DNA from: Simkaniaceae bacterium
GTDB lineage: Bacteria; Chlamydiota; Chlamydiia; Chlamydiales; Simkaniaceae
Length of the DNA stretch: 57,519 nucleotides
NCBI GenBank assembly: GCA_018062315.1
Contig: JAGOSM010000002.1
Coordinates: 1-57,519 of the forward strand
Direction: 5' to 3'
Made by a program: the position numbers and the translations under genes. A model generated the notes under the pieces. That model saw only the letters and a list, made by a program, of their open reading frames with translations. It searched no databases and had not been told where the DNA came from. This document shows positions 1-8,798 of the stretch, in pieces. Every line of letters begins with the position of its first letter. Position 1 is the stretch's first letter.

Positions 1-747
1 AAGGTGTACCGCAATGAAGGAATCGACCGTACTCATAATCCTGAATTTACCATGCTTGAATCCTATGCAACCTACTGGGATTACCACGATGTAATGACTT
101 TCACCGAAAACCTCTTTGCATTTATTGCACTCAAACTCTTTGGAACTACTGTCATTGGAGAGAGGCCAGATAAAGAGGGGAAAATGCACCTCATTGATCT
201 CAAAACTCCTTGGCAGCGCCTTACTATGAAAGATGCCATTAAGAAATATGCAGGAGTTGACGTCGACACCCTCTCAGATCAAGAACTTGGAGCCCTTCTC
301 CCTCCTGAAAAACGGACGAGTCGGGGCAAAATGATTGCCGAGCTCTTTGGAGATAGATGCGAATCTTTCCTCATGCAGCCCCATCACATCATCGATCACC
401 CTATCGAAACAACCCCTCTTTGCAAACTGCATCGAAACCCCAAAGAAAGAGAAGAGAGGCTCGTTGAACGATTTGAGACCTTTATTCTGGGTGTTGAGTT
501 CTGCAACGCCTATACAGAGCTGAACGACCCCCTCTTGCAAAAAGAGCTTTTAGAAGAACAAGCGGCTAAACGGGACGCGGGAGATCAGGAAGCCTCCCCC
601 CTTGACGAAGAATTTTTAGAAGCCATCGCCCAAGGGATGCCCCCTACCGGAGGTCTTGGCATCGGACTGGACCGACTTACAATGCTCTTTACTAACGCCT
701 CTTCTATCCGAGACGTTATTTATTTCCCTCTGATTTTAAACACATAA
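1..747 (+). CDS. lysS: Lysyl-tRNA synthetase, class II (C-terminal part)
   Basis: Class II lysyl-tRNA synthetase, which charges tRNA-Lys with lysine using ATP in the cytoplasm. The reading frame is open from base 1, so the gene enters from the left and only about 248 C-terminal residues are present. Class II motif 2 is seen at the start ([18 protein letters not shown]), and motif 3 near the end ([19 protein letters not shown], then VIYFP). The anticodon-binding domain and motif 1 lie outside the window. The first Met/Val codons in the window are internal and not starts. The gene is followed after 48 bp by the kinase-like array. From memory, lysS and cysS are neighbours in Chlamydia (CT781/CT782), so that array appears to be inserted between them. 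Confidence 0.97.
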   Translation, partial: KVYRNEGIDRTHNPEFTMLESYATYWDYHDVMTFTENLFAFIALKLFGTTVIGERPDKEGKMHLIDLKTPWQRLTMKDAIKKYAGVDVDTLSDQELGALLPPEKRTSRGKMIAELFGDRCESFLMQPHHIIDHPIETTPLCKLHRNPKEREERLVERFETFILGVEFCNAYTELNDPLLQKELLEEQAAKRDAGDQEASPLDEEFLEAIAQGMPPTGGLGIGLDRLTMLFTNASSIRDVIYFPLILNT

Positions 748-782
748 AAATATTTATAGTTCTTTTCAATGTAATTAAATGT

Positions 783-788
783 TACAAT
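783..788 (+). promoter_or_regulatory. Candidate -10 box for kinase-like gene 1
   Basis: TACAAT ends 7 bases before the ATG at 796. The -35 match 17 bp upstream (TTCTTT) is weak, and there is no strong Shine-Dalgarno sequence, only GAG. If used, transcription would start at or within a base or two of the start codon. Confidence 0.35.
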
Positions 789-795
789 TCAGAGC

Positions 796-2583
796 ATGAT
801 ACCTATTTGTTCAACACAATCAAGAGAAGATGAGATAAGATCTCCGTACGGAGATAGCGAGATTGCACAGCTTACGAGATACTCAAGCGTCTCACCACAA
901 GGCATTTATCGTCAATCAGACTCTTCTCCCAAGCTCCGTTATTCAGTAAGCCCTCACGACGGACTTCTCCATGTATTTGAAAAACACAAAACATCCCCCC
1001 TTCTAGGGTCCGGAGCCTTTTTAAAAGTCTTTAGTGGAACAGAATGGACATTTCGAGAAGGACCCGTTGTTCAAGAAAGATCTATTGCCCTTGGGAAAGC
1101 AAAATATGAACAATTTAATACTGCCCCTTTTGAGTTGCTTGATACAGTCCCTTTGCACCCCAGGCTTCTTGCCCGCCCCCTCACTATTTTAGAAGGGAAA
1201 CGCATTTACATCCCTATGGACAAACTAGAGACCCCCGCTCTTTTTGATGAATGTTGCACTGTGCCAAGTGAGTGGGATCAATGGGCTACTTTAGTTGAAG
1301 GGATGTTAAACGCTTCTGAAGGACTTTCCTTTCTCCATGAACATGGAATTTTACATAGAGATTCTACTTTAGAGAATACCTGCCGGAATGGAATCTTTGA
1401 CTATGGTGCCATTTGCAAGGCTGATCAATTTCATCCTGTTGTTGGAGCTGCTTTGGAATCTCTCCCACAGGAAATTCTTAGAGCTCTCCTTAATTGCCCT
1501 GGGATTGATCATCGTGAGATGGATGCTGTTTTAGCAGAAAGAAATGAACCTTTCTTCCCCCCCTCTGATGTAAAGATCGAAGCTGGCTTATTTTCCGTTT
1601 ACTATACAAAAGCAGTGGATGTCTATATTTTAGGTCATCAGTTTAGAAGACTCCTTGGCACCCTAGAGTGTGGCGATCATATTCGGAACATTCCAGCTAT
1701 CCGGGACTTCATTTTTGGTGGAATGCTAAATCCCAATCCAGCGGCCCGCCCCTTAATGCAAGAAGTCCATGCATTTTTAGCCACGATTCATAGAGAGATG
1801 ACAGGCTCTCCATGGAAAGAGGTCGCCTATCAAGAGTTCCCAGTTCTCTCGTTGTTACCTGCAGGCAACCACTACATTGCTCCTTATTTCTTTTCCATCG
1901 CTCCCGATGAAATCATTTGTTCTGCACCCACAAATGTAACTCCTTTAGAACCTGAAGTCTCTTCTACTCGAATCTTGCAAGGGGTTCGCATAAAATGGAA
2001 CTGTCTCGGCGAATGTTCACGTGAAGAGGCCGCCATTGTTCAAGACCGAGTAGGCAGCATCCCCTTCGATCTTGTCTTGGCACTCCCCCCCTCTCCTTAC
2101 CTTCTCCTTCGCCCAGAAGAACTTTATCCCCCTTCCGAAAAAAGAGGACAATGTTATGTGTCTACATTACCATCTGTTCCCCTGGATCTAGCAACATTAA
2201 TTGACGAGGAACCTTCTGTCGAAAAAGCCACTCAATATTTCTTAGAAGCGATGCTATCCACAGCAAGAGCTTTATCTGCCTTACATGAAGCAGGTTTTAT
2301 CCACGGCTTTCAGCAAACACATCATATTTGCCAAGAAGGCATTTTCGATTACAGCACCCTCTCTCGAAACAAGGACACATCGATTGATTTTAAAGACTTT
2401 GTGAACAACTTCACGGAATTGTTGGGCCCCTTGGACGATTGGAGTATCGAGGAAACAGGCGATTGCTTTACCCTTAAACCCAAGCTAGAGGCAATGCTCA
2501 GTGACGACCCCTCCGTACGACCTTCTATGGAAGAGATTGCCATCGATTTAGACAAGCTACTCAGTGAGTTACGAGATCGTTGA
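796..2583 (+). CDS. Kinase-like protein 1: atypical kinase domain fused to a second degenerate kinase domain
   Basis: 595 residues; first of seven tandem paralogues with a protein-kinase-like layout. The first domain has a glycine-loop-like LGSGAFLKVF (about residues 70-79), a Lys-containing beta-3 segment (ALGKAK), LHEHGILHRD (HRD near 187) with an Asn five residues after the Asp, FDYG where DFG is expected, LPQE in place of APE, a helix-F-like VDVYILG, and NPAARP matching subdomain XI. From about residue 345 a second domain repeats the late motifs (LHEAGFIHGF, FDYSTL, DPSVRPSMEE) but has HGF for HRD and no glycine loop, so it is probably a pseudokinase. No Sec signal or membrane segment is seen. 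The stop overlaps the TTG start of the next gene. Kinase activity is inferred from motifs only; a phosphotransferase of another kind is possible. Confidence 0.8.
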   Translation: MIPICSTQSREDEIRSPYGDSEIAQLTRYSSVSPQGIYRQSDSSPKLRYSVSPHDGLLHVFEKHKTSPLLGSGAFLKVFSGTEWTFREGPVVQERSIALGKAKYEQFNTAPFELLDTVPLHPRLLARPLTILEGKRIYIPMDKLETPALFDECCTVPSEWDQWATLVEGMLNASEGLSFLHEHGILHRDSTLENTCRNGIFDYGAICKADQFHPVVGAALESLPQEILRALLNCPGIDHREMDAVLAERNEPFFPPSDVKIEAGLFSVYYTKAVDVYILGHQFRRLLGTLECGDHIRNIPAIRDFIFGGMLNPNPAARPLMQEVHAFLATIHREMTGSPWKEVAYQEFPVLSLLPAGNHYIAPYFFSIAPDEIICSAPTNVTPLEPEVSSTRILQGVRIKWNCLGECSREEAAIVQDRVGSIPFDLVLALPPSPYLLLRPEELYPPSEKRGQCYVSTLPSVPLDLATLIDEEPSVEKATQYFLEAMLSTARALSALHEAGFIHGFQQTHHICQEGIFDYSTLSRNKDTSIDFKDFVNNFTELLGPLDDWSIEETGDCFTLKPKLEAMLSDDPSVRPSMEEIAIDLDKLLSELRDR

Positions 2584-3590
2584 GTCTAGATACGCTTTAT
2601 CATCTTAGAGAAGCTGCCGCCCTGCCTCCAAAAGAGTTGATTGCTCCCCTCTTTGATGTACGAGATGAAGTAAAAGATATAGCACAGATCACAGCCCCCG
2701 CTCCTTATCTCTGCTGGGCTAGAGTCGATCGGGCAGGTATTCTCCTGATCAATAGAGACCTTCCTAAAGATCGATTAGGCCACGGAACCTACGCAAAGAA
2801 AGTCTATGCCGCTACCTTCTTTCGTATTTCTCGGGAAGAAATCAAACTCTGTCATGCTGCTATTATTAAGGTTGCTACTTCCTCTTTTTCCGCTACCCCC
2901 TACCACCTCCTCTCAGAAGTTCCTGATTCCCCCTATTTAGGAGGAAGGACCATTGCCCAATTAGTTAAAGAAGAAAGAAATGAATATGTCTATCTCATTC
3001 AAAAACGACTCCCTAAAGAAAATCTTCAAGCCACACTCAGCAAAATATCCATCCGAAGCGACAGACTCTCCCTTTTTCTTAAAGGGATGCTAAATACTGC
3101 ACAAGGACTCCGCCTCCTTCATGAAAAAGGGCTCGTTCATCGGGATGTAAGGGTAGAAAATAGTACAGAAACCCAACTTTATGATTTTAATGCCCTTTGT
3201 AAAGCAGGCCCCCATCCTATCAACGGAGGAGCTACCTTTGACATATACCCCCCAGAACTCATCAAATCCCTACATGAGCATATCCCTTCCCTTCTCTCCC
3301 AACACCGGACATTCCAAGAGCTCGATCCTATCGCCTACGAAAACCTCCCCGCCGCCCCCATCACCGTAACTGAGGAACCACAGATTATCGCCCCTTTCCT
3401 CCCCTCATTTGATATTTATACTTTTGGCAAACAATTTGAGAGATTCTACGGTTCCCCAGCCAGCTGGACAGAAGTCTTCCCTCTATTTAAACTCAAATAT
3501 CTAATAATCAGCATGTTAGATTTTAACCCATCACACCGCCCCTCTATATCAATAATTATTGAAGAACTATCAAAACATATAATAATTTAA
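2580..3590 (+). CDS. Kinase-like protein 2 (single domain)
   Basis: 336 residues; second member of the kinase-like array. Motifs in order are LGHGTYAKKVY (glycine loop), an IIK segment as the probable beta-3 lysine, LHEKGLVHRDVRVEN (HRD near residue 187 with Asn), LYDFNAL at the DFG position, YPPEL for APE, FDIYTFG for helix F, and NPSHRPS for subdomain XI. The start is TTG overlapping the TGA of the preceding gene in the 4-base string TTGA, which implies translational coupling; no nearby ATG would keep the glycine loop. It has diverged more from the FDYDTL consensus than members 3-7. The product ends close to the kinase fold without an extra C-terminal domain. Function is inferred; the substrate is unknown. 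Confidence 0.78.
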   Translation: MSLDTLYHLREAAALPPKELIAPLFDVRDEVKDIAQITAPAPYLCWARVDRAGILLINRDLPKDRLGHGTYAKKVYAATFFRISREEIKLCHAAIIKVATSSFSATPYHLLSEVPDSPYLGGRTIAQLVKEERNEYVYLIQKRLPKENLQATLSKISIRSDRLSLFLKGMLNTAQGLRLLHEKGLVHRDVRVENSTETQLYDFNALCKAGPHPINGGATFDIYPPELIKSLHEHIPSLLSQHRTFQELDPIAYENLPAAPITVTEEPQIIAPFLPSFDIYTFGKQFERFYGSPASWTEVFPLFKLKYLIISMLDFNPSHRPSISIIIEELSKHIII

Positions 3591-3646
3591 TTAAAATGTT
3601 ATTTATGTAATAATATATTTAACAAAACTTAATAAGGATTATAATT

Positions 3647-5173
3647 ATGGAAGTTTCAGCTGGAGCAGGCGCTCCCCGTATTATTGCCCGATTAAACGAC
3701 CACGGCTTTCCCCTCGATGACGCTATACTAGCGATCATCAAAGACAAAGTTCTCGCAGCAGGAAGCGGCATCCATTATATTCGTCACCCCAGGGGTTATA
3801 ATGTTGAAATTCTGTATGAAGGAACCCCCGACAGCCTTCGTCTTACCCGCAGAGAATGGAATCTTCATATTTCTGCTGAGCTTAAGGAGCATAAAGCCGC
3901 TCGAGATGAGAAAAAAGGGCGCCCAACCTACCCTCGGTTTGCTTTTGGAGGATTTAAAAGACTTTTTAATGCCTATTCGGTGACGGTTGAAAGTGATGGC
4001 GTTAAGTCAAATCCCGCTTCTCTCCCACCAACCCATCTCGTTGCTAAAATCAAATCCAGTTCACGACCTTGCGAGACACTAGACTTATTGGCAGATATTC
4101 CCCAATCAGACTACCTCATAGCGCGGCCTGATAAAAGTTTTATTCCTGAAGCAGAAGGAAAAAGTATCTATATCACAATGAAGAAATTTCAAGGAGGCGA
4201 TCTTTTTTCATTAATAGAAAAAGAAAGCTCAAAACTCAAAAGATTACAGATCCTCCTGGAGGGAATCCCTCTTGGTCTACGCGGATTAGATCATCTTCAC
4301 CAACATGGTCTCGTCCACGCCGATCCTACAATACAAAATATGTACTTTAATCCAATAGATCAAACAGGTGGACTATTTGATTACGACACCCTACGCAGGA
4401 TGGGAATGTATCGATCTATAAAAGGACCTTCTTTAGATCAGCAACCCCCTGAAAGCCTATGCTATTTATATCTTCGTGATATCAAAAAATCGACGGTTCT
4501 CGAAGTCTTAAGATCTAGACAACAGCATATCACTCAATTACAACATAATTATCAATTTACTGCAGACGACCTCGAGACAGGTTTAATGTATGGTCCAGCA
4601 ATCGATATTTTTATTGTAGCATATCAATTTGTATTGGCATTTGAGAATGCCGATCCAACAACGTGGCCTTATCTATCAGAGGAAGAGAAAGTTTTTTTTA
4701 ATAAAGCCCTCAACATTCGTCCCGAAGAGCGCCCCTCAGCTCGAGAATTTATTGATGCTTTAGGAAGGATTGAAAGACGCCTCTTCTCTCCACGGGTAGA
4801 GCTAGAGAAGGACCTCTCTGATACCATTCTGGATTTAACAGGATCCGATTATAGGTCCTTTATTGACGCGACCCCTGAGGGAACAACTCAAGCATTTCTT
4901 GATGAAATAAAAGAGCCCATTCTCATAGCTAATTTAAAGGATCACGTAGTCATTATAACCCCCGCATGCTCCCTGCCCCCCTCAGAATCCTTACATCCGA
5001 GTTTTCTTGGGGAGGAAGCTGTCTGGAATAAAACAGATGGCACTCTTATATCTTCTCGTCGCGATGTTCAAGTTGAGCTATTTAACGACGGAGAGCCGCT
5101 CCCTGACGGTGCTACGCCCTATCCATTACCTGAACAATACGGCGCAAAATACTGCACCCTAGCCAGGGAGTAA
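3647..5173 (+). CDS. Kinase-like protein 3 with C-terminal extension; HRD changed to HAD
   Basis: 508 residues. The start is supported by AAGGA 10 bases upstream and by the N-terminal MEVSAGAGAP, which recurs in kinase-like protein 6. Kinase-like landmarks are FGGFKRLF, a VAKIK beta-3 strand, LHQHGLVHADPTIQN (HAD near residue 223), GLFDYDTL, QQPPE, AIDIFIVAYQF and RPEERPS. The HRD arginine is replaced by Ala while the catalytic Asp and the Asn remain, so activity could survive without the usual activation-loop contact. About 130 residues follow the fold (after roughly residue 375), with no recognised domain. It probably starts a new transcription unit: a 56-bp AT-rich gap precedes it, and members 4-6 follow with 5-bp spacing or overlaps. 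Confidence 0.8.
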   Translation: MEVSAGAGAPRIIARLNDHGFPLDDAILAIIKDKVLAAGSGIHYIRHPRGYNVEILYEGTPDSLRLTRREWNLHISAELKEHKAARDEKKGRPTYPRFAFGGFKRLFNAYSVTVESDGVKSNPASLPPTHLVAKIKSSSRPCETLDLLADIPQSDYLIARPDKSFIPEAEGKSIYITMKKFQGGDLFSLIEKESSKLKRLQILLEGIPLGLRGLDHLHQHGLVHADPTIQNMYFNPIDQTGGLFDYDTLRRMGMYRSIKGPSLDQQPPESLCYLYLRDIKKSTVLEVLRSRQQHITQLQHNYQFTADDLETGLMYGPAIDIFIVAYQFVLAFENADPTTWPYLSEEEKVFFNKALNIRPEERPSAREFIDALGRIERRLFSPRVELEKDLSDTILDLTGSDYRSFIDATPEGTTQAFLDEIKEPILIANLKDHVVIITPACSLPPSESLHPSFLGEEAVWNKTDGTLISSRRDVQVELFNDGEPLPDGATPYPLPEQYGAKYCTLARE

Positions 5174-5178
5174 ATAAA

Positions 5179-6606
5179 ATGGAAGCTATCACTCACTCAC
5201 CATCTCTCTCACCCATTCCTGAGATAGAAGATGCAGTCATTACACGCATTTCTGAAGTCGCAAGAGAAAACTTAGAGGGTTTCGTAAAAATCTCTTCTAC
5301 GACATACCTTTATTCCCTTTGCCCTGATGGAAAAATCCATGTGTTATTTAGGGAGCGCGAATGCCTGGCTTCAGGAGCCTTTAAACGTATTTTTAATGGA
5401 GTAGCCTTCTATATCACAGAAGATCGAGCAATAAGACCAAGCGCTCCTTATGTTATTGCTAAACTTAAAGACGAAGCTTTCTTAAAGGAGCCCATTGAGC
5501 TCCTTAAAAAAGTACCAGAATCCCCCTTCCTCCTTGCTCGACCGGATAAAATTTTTGGACCTAAAGGGGAATACGACACGAGGTATATGCCTATGCCTAG
5601 GTTAAAGAATGAGGAGCTCCTTGTCCTTCTTAACAAATACCGTGGAAATCCCCTAAAGAAATGGGAATGTCTCGTCCAAGGAGCAAAAAATAGCGCTAAA
5701 GGATGCTTACTACTCCATCAATGTGGACTTCTTCACCGCGATATTTCTCTAGAAAACATGACGTTGGATGGACTCTTTGATTACGACACACTTTGTGAAC
5801 AGGGAAAACGACAAAGTGGGAACTCCATCAACACGGAATTTCTCCCTCCCGAGGTTCTCATCCAATATTGTCTCAATGCGCAGGCGAAAGGCGAAGAGAC
5901 ATGGCATTTCATTCAAATTTTAAGAAAGCGGGAGATTTATCCCTCTGAGATTCAAAGAACTCCTAGAATTAGAACTGACATTTTTTTTGATCAAGCAAGC
6001 GATGTCTTCATTCTAGGATTTCAATTCGCTCGCTTCTTTGGAGAAAACCCCTTTCCAGACACCTGGACTCTTAACTTCCTCCCTGTTGAACAACGCCAAA
6101 AAATCCAAAATTTCTTCACACGGGTGCTTCATAAGACGCCAACGGAACGCCCTTCAATGCGAGAATTTATCACTTTTCTAGAAGAAATCTCGCAGCCTGA
6201 GTGGACATCTATTCTCGATATCGCCTTTTTTTCTCGATGCATTCGGAGCTCCTTTTCACCTGAAGAACTCCTTCCCCTTATTGACAGGATCACAATCGAT
6301 GCCCCTACCTCTTTTATCATCAGAAAAACAACGCCTGTTCTCATTTTAAAAACAGCAGACCTTCTCTTTATTACGGTCGGAACAAACCCGACAACCTCAG
6401 AAGGGGTAGAGGTTATGTATACAAAACAAGGGCTCTCACGCTTTCATAAGGTATTGATTACCCAAAATACAGGGGATGAAACAGAACCCAATCCCCTAGC
6501 TCAGCACTACCCCTCCGAAGACCATTCATTCTCCTATACCGTCACTACTTTTAATCCAAAGGAAACAAAAAAATGCTCACTGCTACTTACATTGATGCGA
6601 CCGTAA
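5179..6606 (+). CDS. Kinase-like protein 4 with C-terminal extension
   Basis: 475 residues, starting 5 bp after the preceding stop. It carries a clear family motif set: SGAFKRIF (glycine loop, third Gly replaced by Lys), VIAKLK (beta-3), LLHRDISLENM (HRD near residue 186), GLFDYDTL, LPPEVL, ASDVFILGFQF and TPTERPSMREF. The lysine usual in HRDxKxxN of Ser/Thr kinases is Ser here. A C-terminal extension of about 130 residues has no recognised domain. Its last 34 bases overlap the start of the next gene. Probably cytosolic or secreted by a non-Sec route; no transmembrane helix is seen. Phosphotransfer activity is inferred, not shown. Confidence 0.82.
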   Translation: MEAITHSPSLSPIPEIEDAVITRISEVARENLEGFVKISSTTYLYSLCPDGKIHVLFRERECLASGAFKRIFNGVAFYITEDRAIRPSAPYVIAKLKDEAFLKEPIELLKKVPESPFLLARPDKIFGPKGEYDTRYMPMPRLKNEELLVLLNKYRGNPLKKWECLVQGAKNSAKGCLLLHQCGLLHRDISLENMTLDGLFDYDTLCEQGKRQSGNSINTEFLPPEVLIQYCLNAQAKGEETWHFIQILRKREIYPSEIQRTPRIRTDIFFDQASDVFILGFQFARFFGENPFPDTWTLNFLPVEQRQKIQNFFTRVLHKTPTERPSMREFITFLEEISQPEWTSILDIAFFSRCIRSSFSPEELLPLIDRITIDAPTSFIIRKTTPVLILKTADLLFITVGTNPTTSEGVEVMYTKQGLSRFHKVLITQNTGDETEPNPLAQHYPSEDHSFSYTVTTFNPKETKKCSLLLTLMRP

Positions 6607-7556
6607 CATATCTTCATAGTCAGAGTATCCCTATCGATGAGTCAATCCTATCCGATATATTCAAGGAAGCCCATGAAGAAGGTCTTTATATCCTATCTCG
6701 TCCCCTTCCCGAACATGACATAGAATTACTCTATGATATCGATTCGGATAACGAAACTATTGATATTATTCTCAGAGAACCAGCCTCTGCAGATACCCCT
6801 ATAGACCCAGACAAAGGGTATACAAGACATCCCTGCATCGGGAGCGGGGGATATAAAAGAATTTTCAATTCTGTAGCTTTCAGAGTAAACGCTACAGGAG
6901 ATATTCAACCACTCAACTGTGTAGTCGCTAAAATTAAATCCGATCGCTATCGACACAAGGGGATTGAGCATCTTTTTGATCTTGAAGAAGGGAGCTCAGA
7001 ACTCCCCCCTACTCTTTTATCTATTCCCTATTCATTAGGGGTTTCAAAAGAGGGAGAAGGAAAAAGTGTTTATTTGGTCATGGATCGACTACAAAACCCT
7101 AACCTTTCTTATATCCTGACGAAACCTGTAGAAGAAATACTCAACCCCCTTTTTCAAGGAGCAGCTAAAACAGCCAGAGCTTGTCAGTTTCTCCATCAGC
7201 ATGGACTGATTCATCGAGATGTTACCTTAAATAACATGACAATCGATGGCCTTTTTGATTATGACACCCTCTGTACTAAGGGAATACATAGGTTACACAC
7301 AGGCCCCCGCAATATGCGGCCTCCGGAAATCTCCGGGGAGGCCAGACACGCTGATTTTAACGAAGCTTTTGATGTATACATGCTGGGCTATCAATTTGCA
7401 CGTGTATTTAAGGGAGAATTGGACTCAAGGAAATGGGAAATGGACCCAGGAACACAAAGATTTTTCCAAAAGGTTCTCCATAAAGATCCCGCAGAGAGAC
7501 CTTCCATGGAAGAATTTGCCACGTTTTTAGAAAGTAAAAAATATTACCCAGGATGA
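6573..7556 (+). CDS. Kinase-like protein 5 (single domain)
   Basis: 327 residues; the ATG lies inside the previous gene (34-bp overlap). Motifs are IGSGGYKRIFN, VVAKIK, LIHRDVTLNNM (HRD near residue 213), GLFDYDTL, MRPPEIS, AFDVYMLGYQF and DPAERPSMEEF. It is very similar to kinase-like protein 6: the stretches around QGAAKTARACQFLH and the C-terminus nearly match, so the two are the youngest duplicates in the array. A specific N-terminal region of about 80 residues precedes the glycine loop (YIDATVTYLHSQSIPIDES) and has a counterpart in protein 6. No secretion signal of the Sec type. Confidence 0.8.
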   Translation: MLTATYIDATVTYLHSQSIPIDESILSDIFKEAHEEGLYILSRPLPEHDIELLYDIDSDNETIDIILREPASADTPIDPDKGYTRHPCIGSGGYKRIFNSVAFRVNATGDIQPLNCVVAKIKSDRYRHKGIEHLFDLEEGSSELPPTLLSIPYSLGVSKEGEGKSVYLVMDRLQNPNLSYILTKPVEEILNPLFQGAAKTARACQFLHQHGLIHRDVTLNNMTIDGLFDYDTLCTKGIHRLHTGPRNMRPPEISGEARHADFNEAFDVYMLGYQFARVFKGELDSRKWEMDPGTQRFFQKVLHKDPAERPSMEEFATFLESKKYYPG

Positions 7557-7561
7557 TCATG

Positions 7562-8620
7562 ATGGAAATTTCAGCTGGAGCAGGCGCTCCCCCTCTTAGT
7601 GATCAATTAGCAACATTTGATCCCCCTCTGGATAGAGACAAAATTACTGATCCCTTTCGCGCAGCCTATCTCTATCTTCAATATGAAGGTATCCCTATCG
7701 ATGCTATCAAGGCATCAGACATATCCGCGATGTTCAGGGAAGCTCTTAAAGAAAAGAAAGAGCTCATTAAAATTTTTCCCCAACCTCTTCCTGAACACAA
7801 CATAGAAGTCATTTATCAATTCTATTCAGAATTCAGCGCTGTAGATTTTATTCTCAGACAACCAGCCCCTTTAAATGCACGACCCGAAGCAAAAAGGTAT
7901 AAAAAACACCCCTGCATCGGTCATGGAGCGTTTAAAAGAATTTTCAACTCCATTGGTTTCAGCATTTCAACAACACTTAATTTATCAATAATAACTGACT
8001 GTATGGTAGCTAAAATTAAACCCTGGATCTATCAATCTAAAGGAATTGAGTCTCTTTTGAATCTTCGAACAGCGGGCATTGCACTTCCACCCTCTCTTTT
8101 ATCTATTCCCGATTCGATAGGAATTTCACCAGAAGGGAGGGGGAAAAGTATTTATTTGACTATGCCTCGGCTAGAAAATCCTGACCTTTCCTATATCCTG
8201 ACGAAACCTATAGAAGAAATACTCCCCCCTCTTTTTCAAGGAGCCGCTAAAACAGCCAGAGCGTGTCAATTTCTCCATGAACATGGGCTTATTCATCGAG
8301 ATATTGCCTTAAGTAACATGACCGTTGATGGTCTTTTTGATTATGACACTCTCGGTGCTCAGGAAATCCCCGAAGAAGCTGATAAATCTGATTTCGATGA
8401 GGAGGCTTCCGAGGTATACCAGCTGGGCTACCAATTTGCACGTGTATTTGGTTATAGAGTGGACCCAACGACATGGGAAGCTGTAGACCCGGAAACACAA
8501 AGATTTTTCCAAAGGGTCCTTAATAAAGATCCAGCAGCGCGACCTTCCATGGAAGAATTTGCCACCTTTTTAGAAAGTACAAAGGAATATCACTCACGAG
8601 GCCGTCCTACAGGAAAATAA
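7562..8620 (+). CDS. Kinase-like protein 6; activation-segment PPE region missing
   Basis: 352 residues from the chosen ATG. ATG codons at 7553 and 7559 are also in frame, but AGGA at 7550-7553 is best spaced for 7562, and this start gives MEISAGAGAP, matching protein 3. Motifs are IGHGAFKRIFN, MVAKIK, LIHRDIALSNM (HRD near residue 245), GLFDYDTL, SEVYQLGYQF and DPAARPSMEEF. Compared with protein 5, about 18 residues holding the RPPE (APE-equivalent) segment are absent between FDYDTL and the helix-F-like motif, which would remove the P+1 loop. It may be catalytically altered or a pseudokinase. Last gene of the 3647-8620 unit. Confidence 0.78.
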   Translation: MEISAGAGAPPLSDQLATFDPPLDRDKITDPFRAAYLYLQYEGIPIDAIKASDISAMFREALKEKKELIKIFPQPLPEHNIEVIYQFYSEFSAVDFILRQPAPLNARPEAKRYKKHPCIGHGAFKRIFNSIGFSISTTLNLSIITDCMVAKIKPWIYQSKGIESLLNLRTAGIALPPSLLSIPDSIGISPEGRGKSIYLTMPRLENPDLSYILTKPIEEILPPLFQGAAKTARACQFLHEHGLIHRDIALSNMTVDGLFDYDTLGAQEIPEEADKSDFDEEASEVYQLGYQFARVFGYRVDPTTWEAVDPETQRFFQRVLNKDPAARPSMEEFATFLESTKEYHSRGRPTGK

Positions 8621-8798
8621 TGAAGGATTTCAGAAAAAGAGTCTTCTACGCATAAATAGGTAGACGATTCCTTTCTTATTTCGGCATAAAAACTATTGAT
8701 TATTAGTTATTTAAATTTTAAATTCAGATTAATGAATAATAATATTTTAAAAAATTAATTGATTGTTTTTAATGAAAAAATATGATAACATTTTAATT
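8621..8798. other. Intergenic stretch between kinase-like genes 6 and 7
   Basis: An AT-rich gap of 178 bp. It holds only weak dyads near 8640-8672 (TCTAC/GTAGA) and the candidate promoter described separately. No additional gene is seen. Confidence 0.5.
8759..8786 (+). promoter_or_regulatory. Candidate promoter of kinase-like gene 7
   Basis: TTGATT at 8759-8764 and TATGAT at 8781-8786 with a 16-bp spacer. The predicted start of transcription is near 8793, only a few bases before the ATG at 8799, which argues against the upstream TTG (8763) and ATG (8772) starts. Confidence 0.45.

Noticed and set aside
2580-3590. Kinase-like gene 2 as a pseudogene
   Set aside because: The frame is intact, all fold landmarks are present and the start is coupled to the previous stop.
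8763-8798. Upstream TTG/ATG starts of kinase-like gene 7
   Set aside because: They lie on the TTGATT-TATGAT promoter and add a non-conserved leader.
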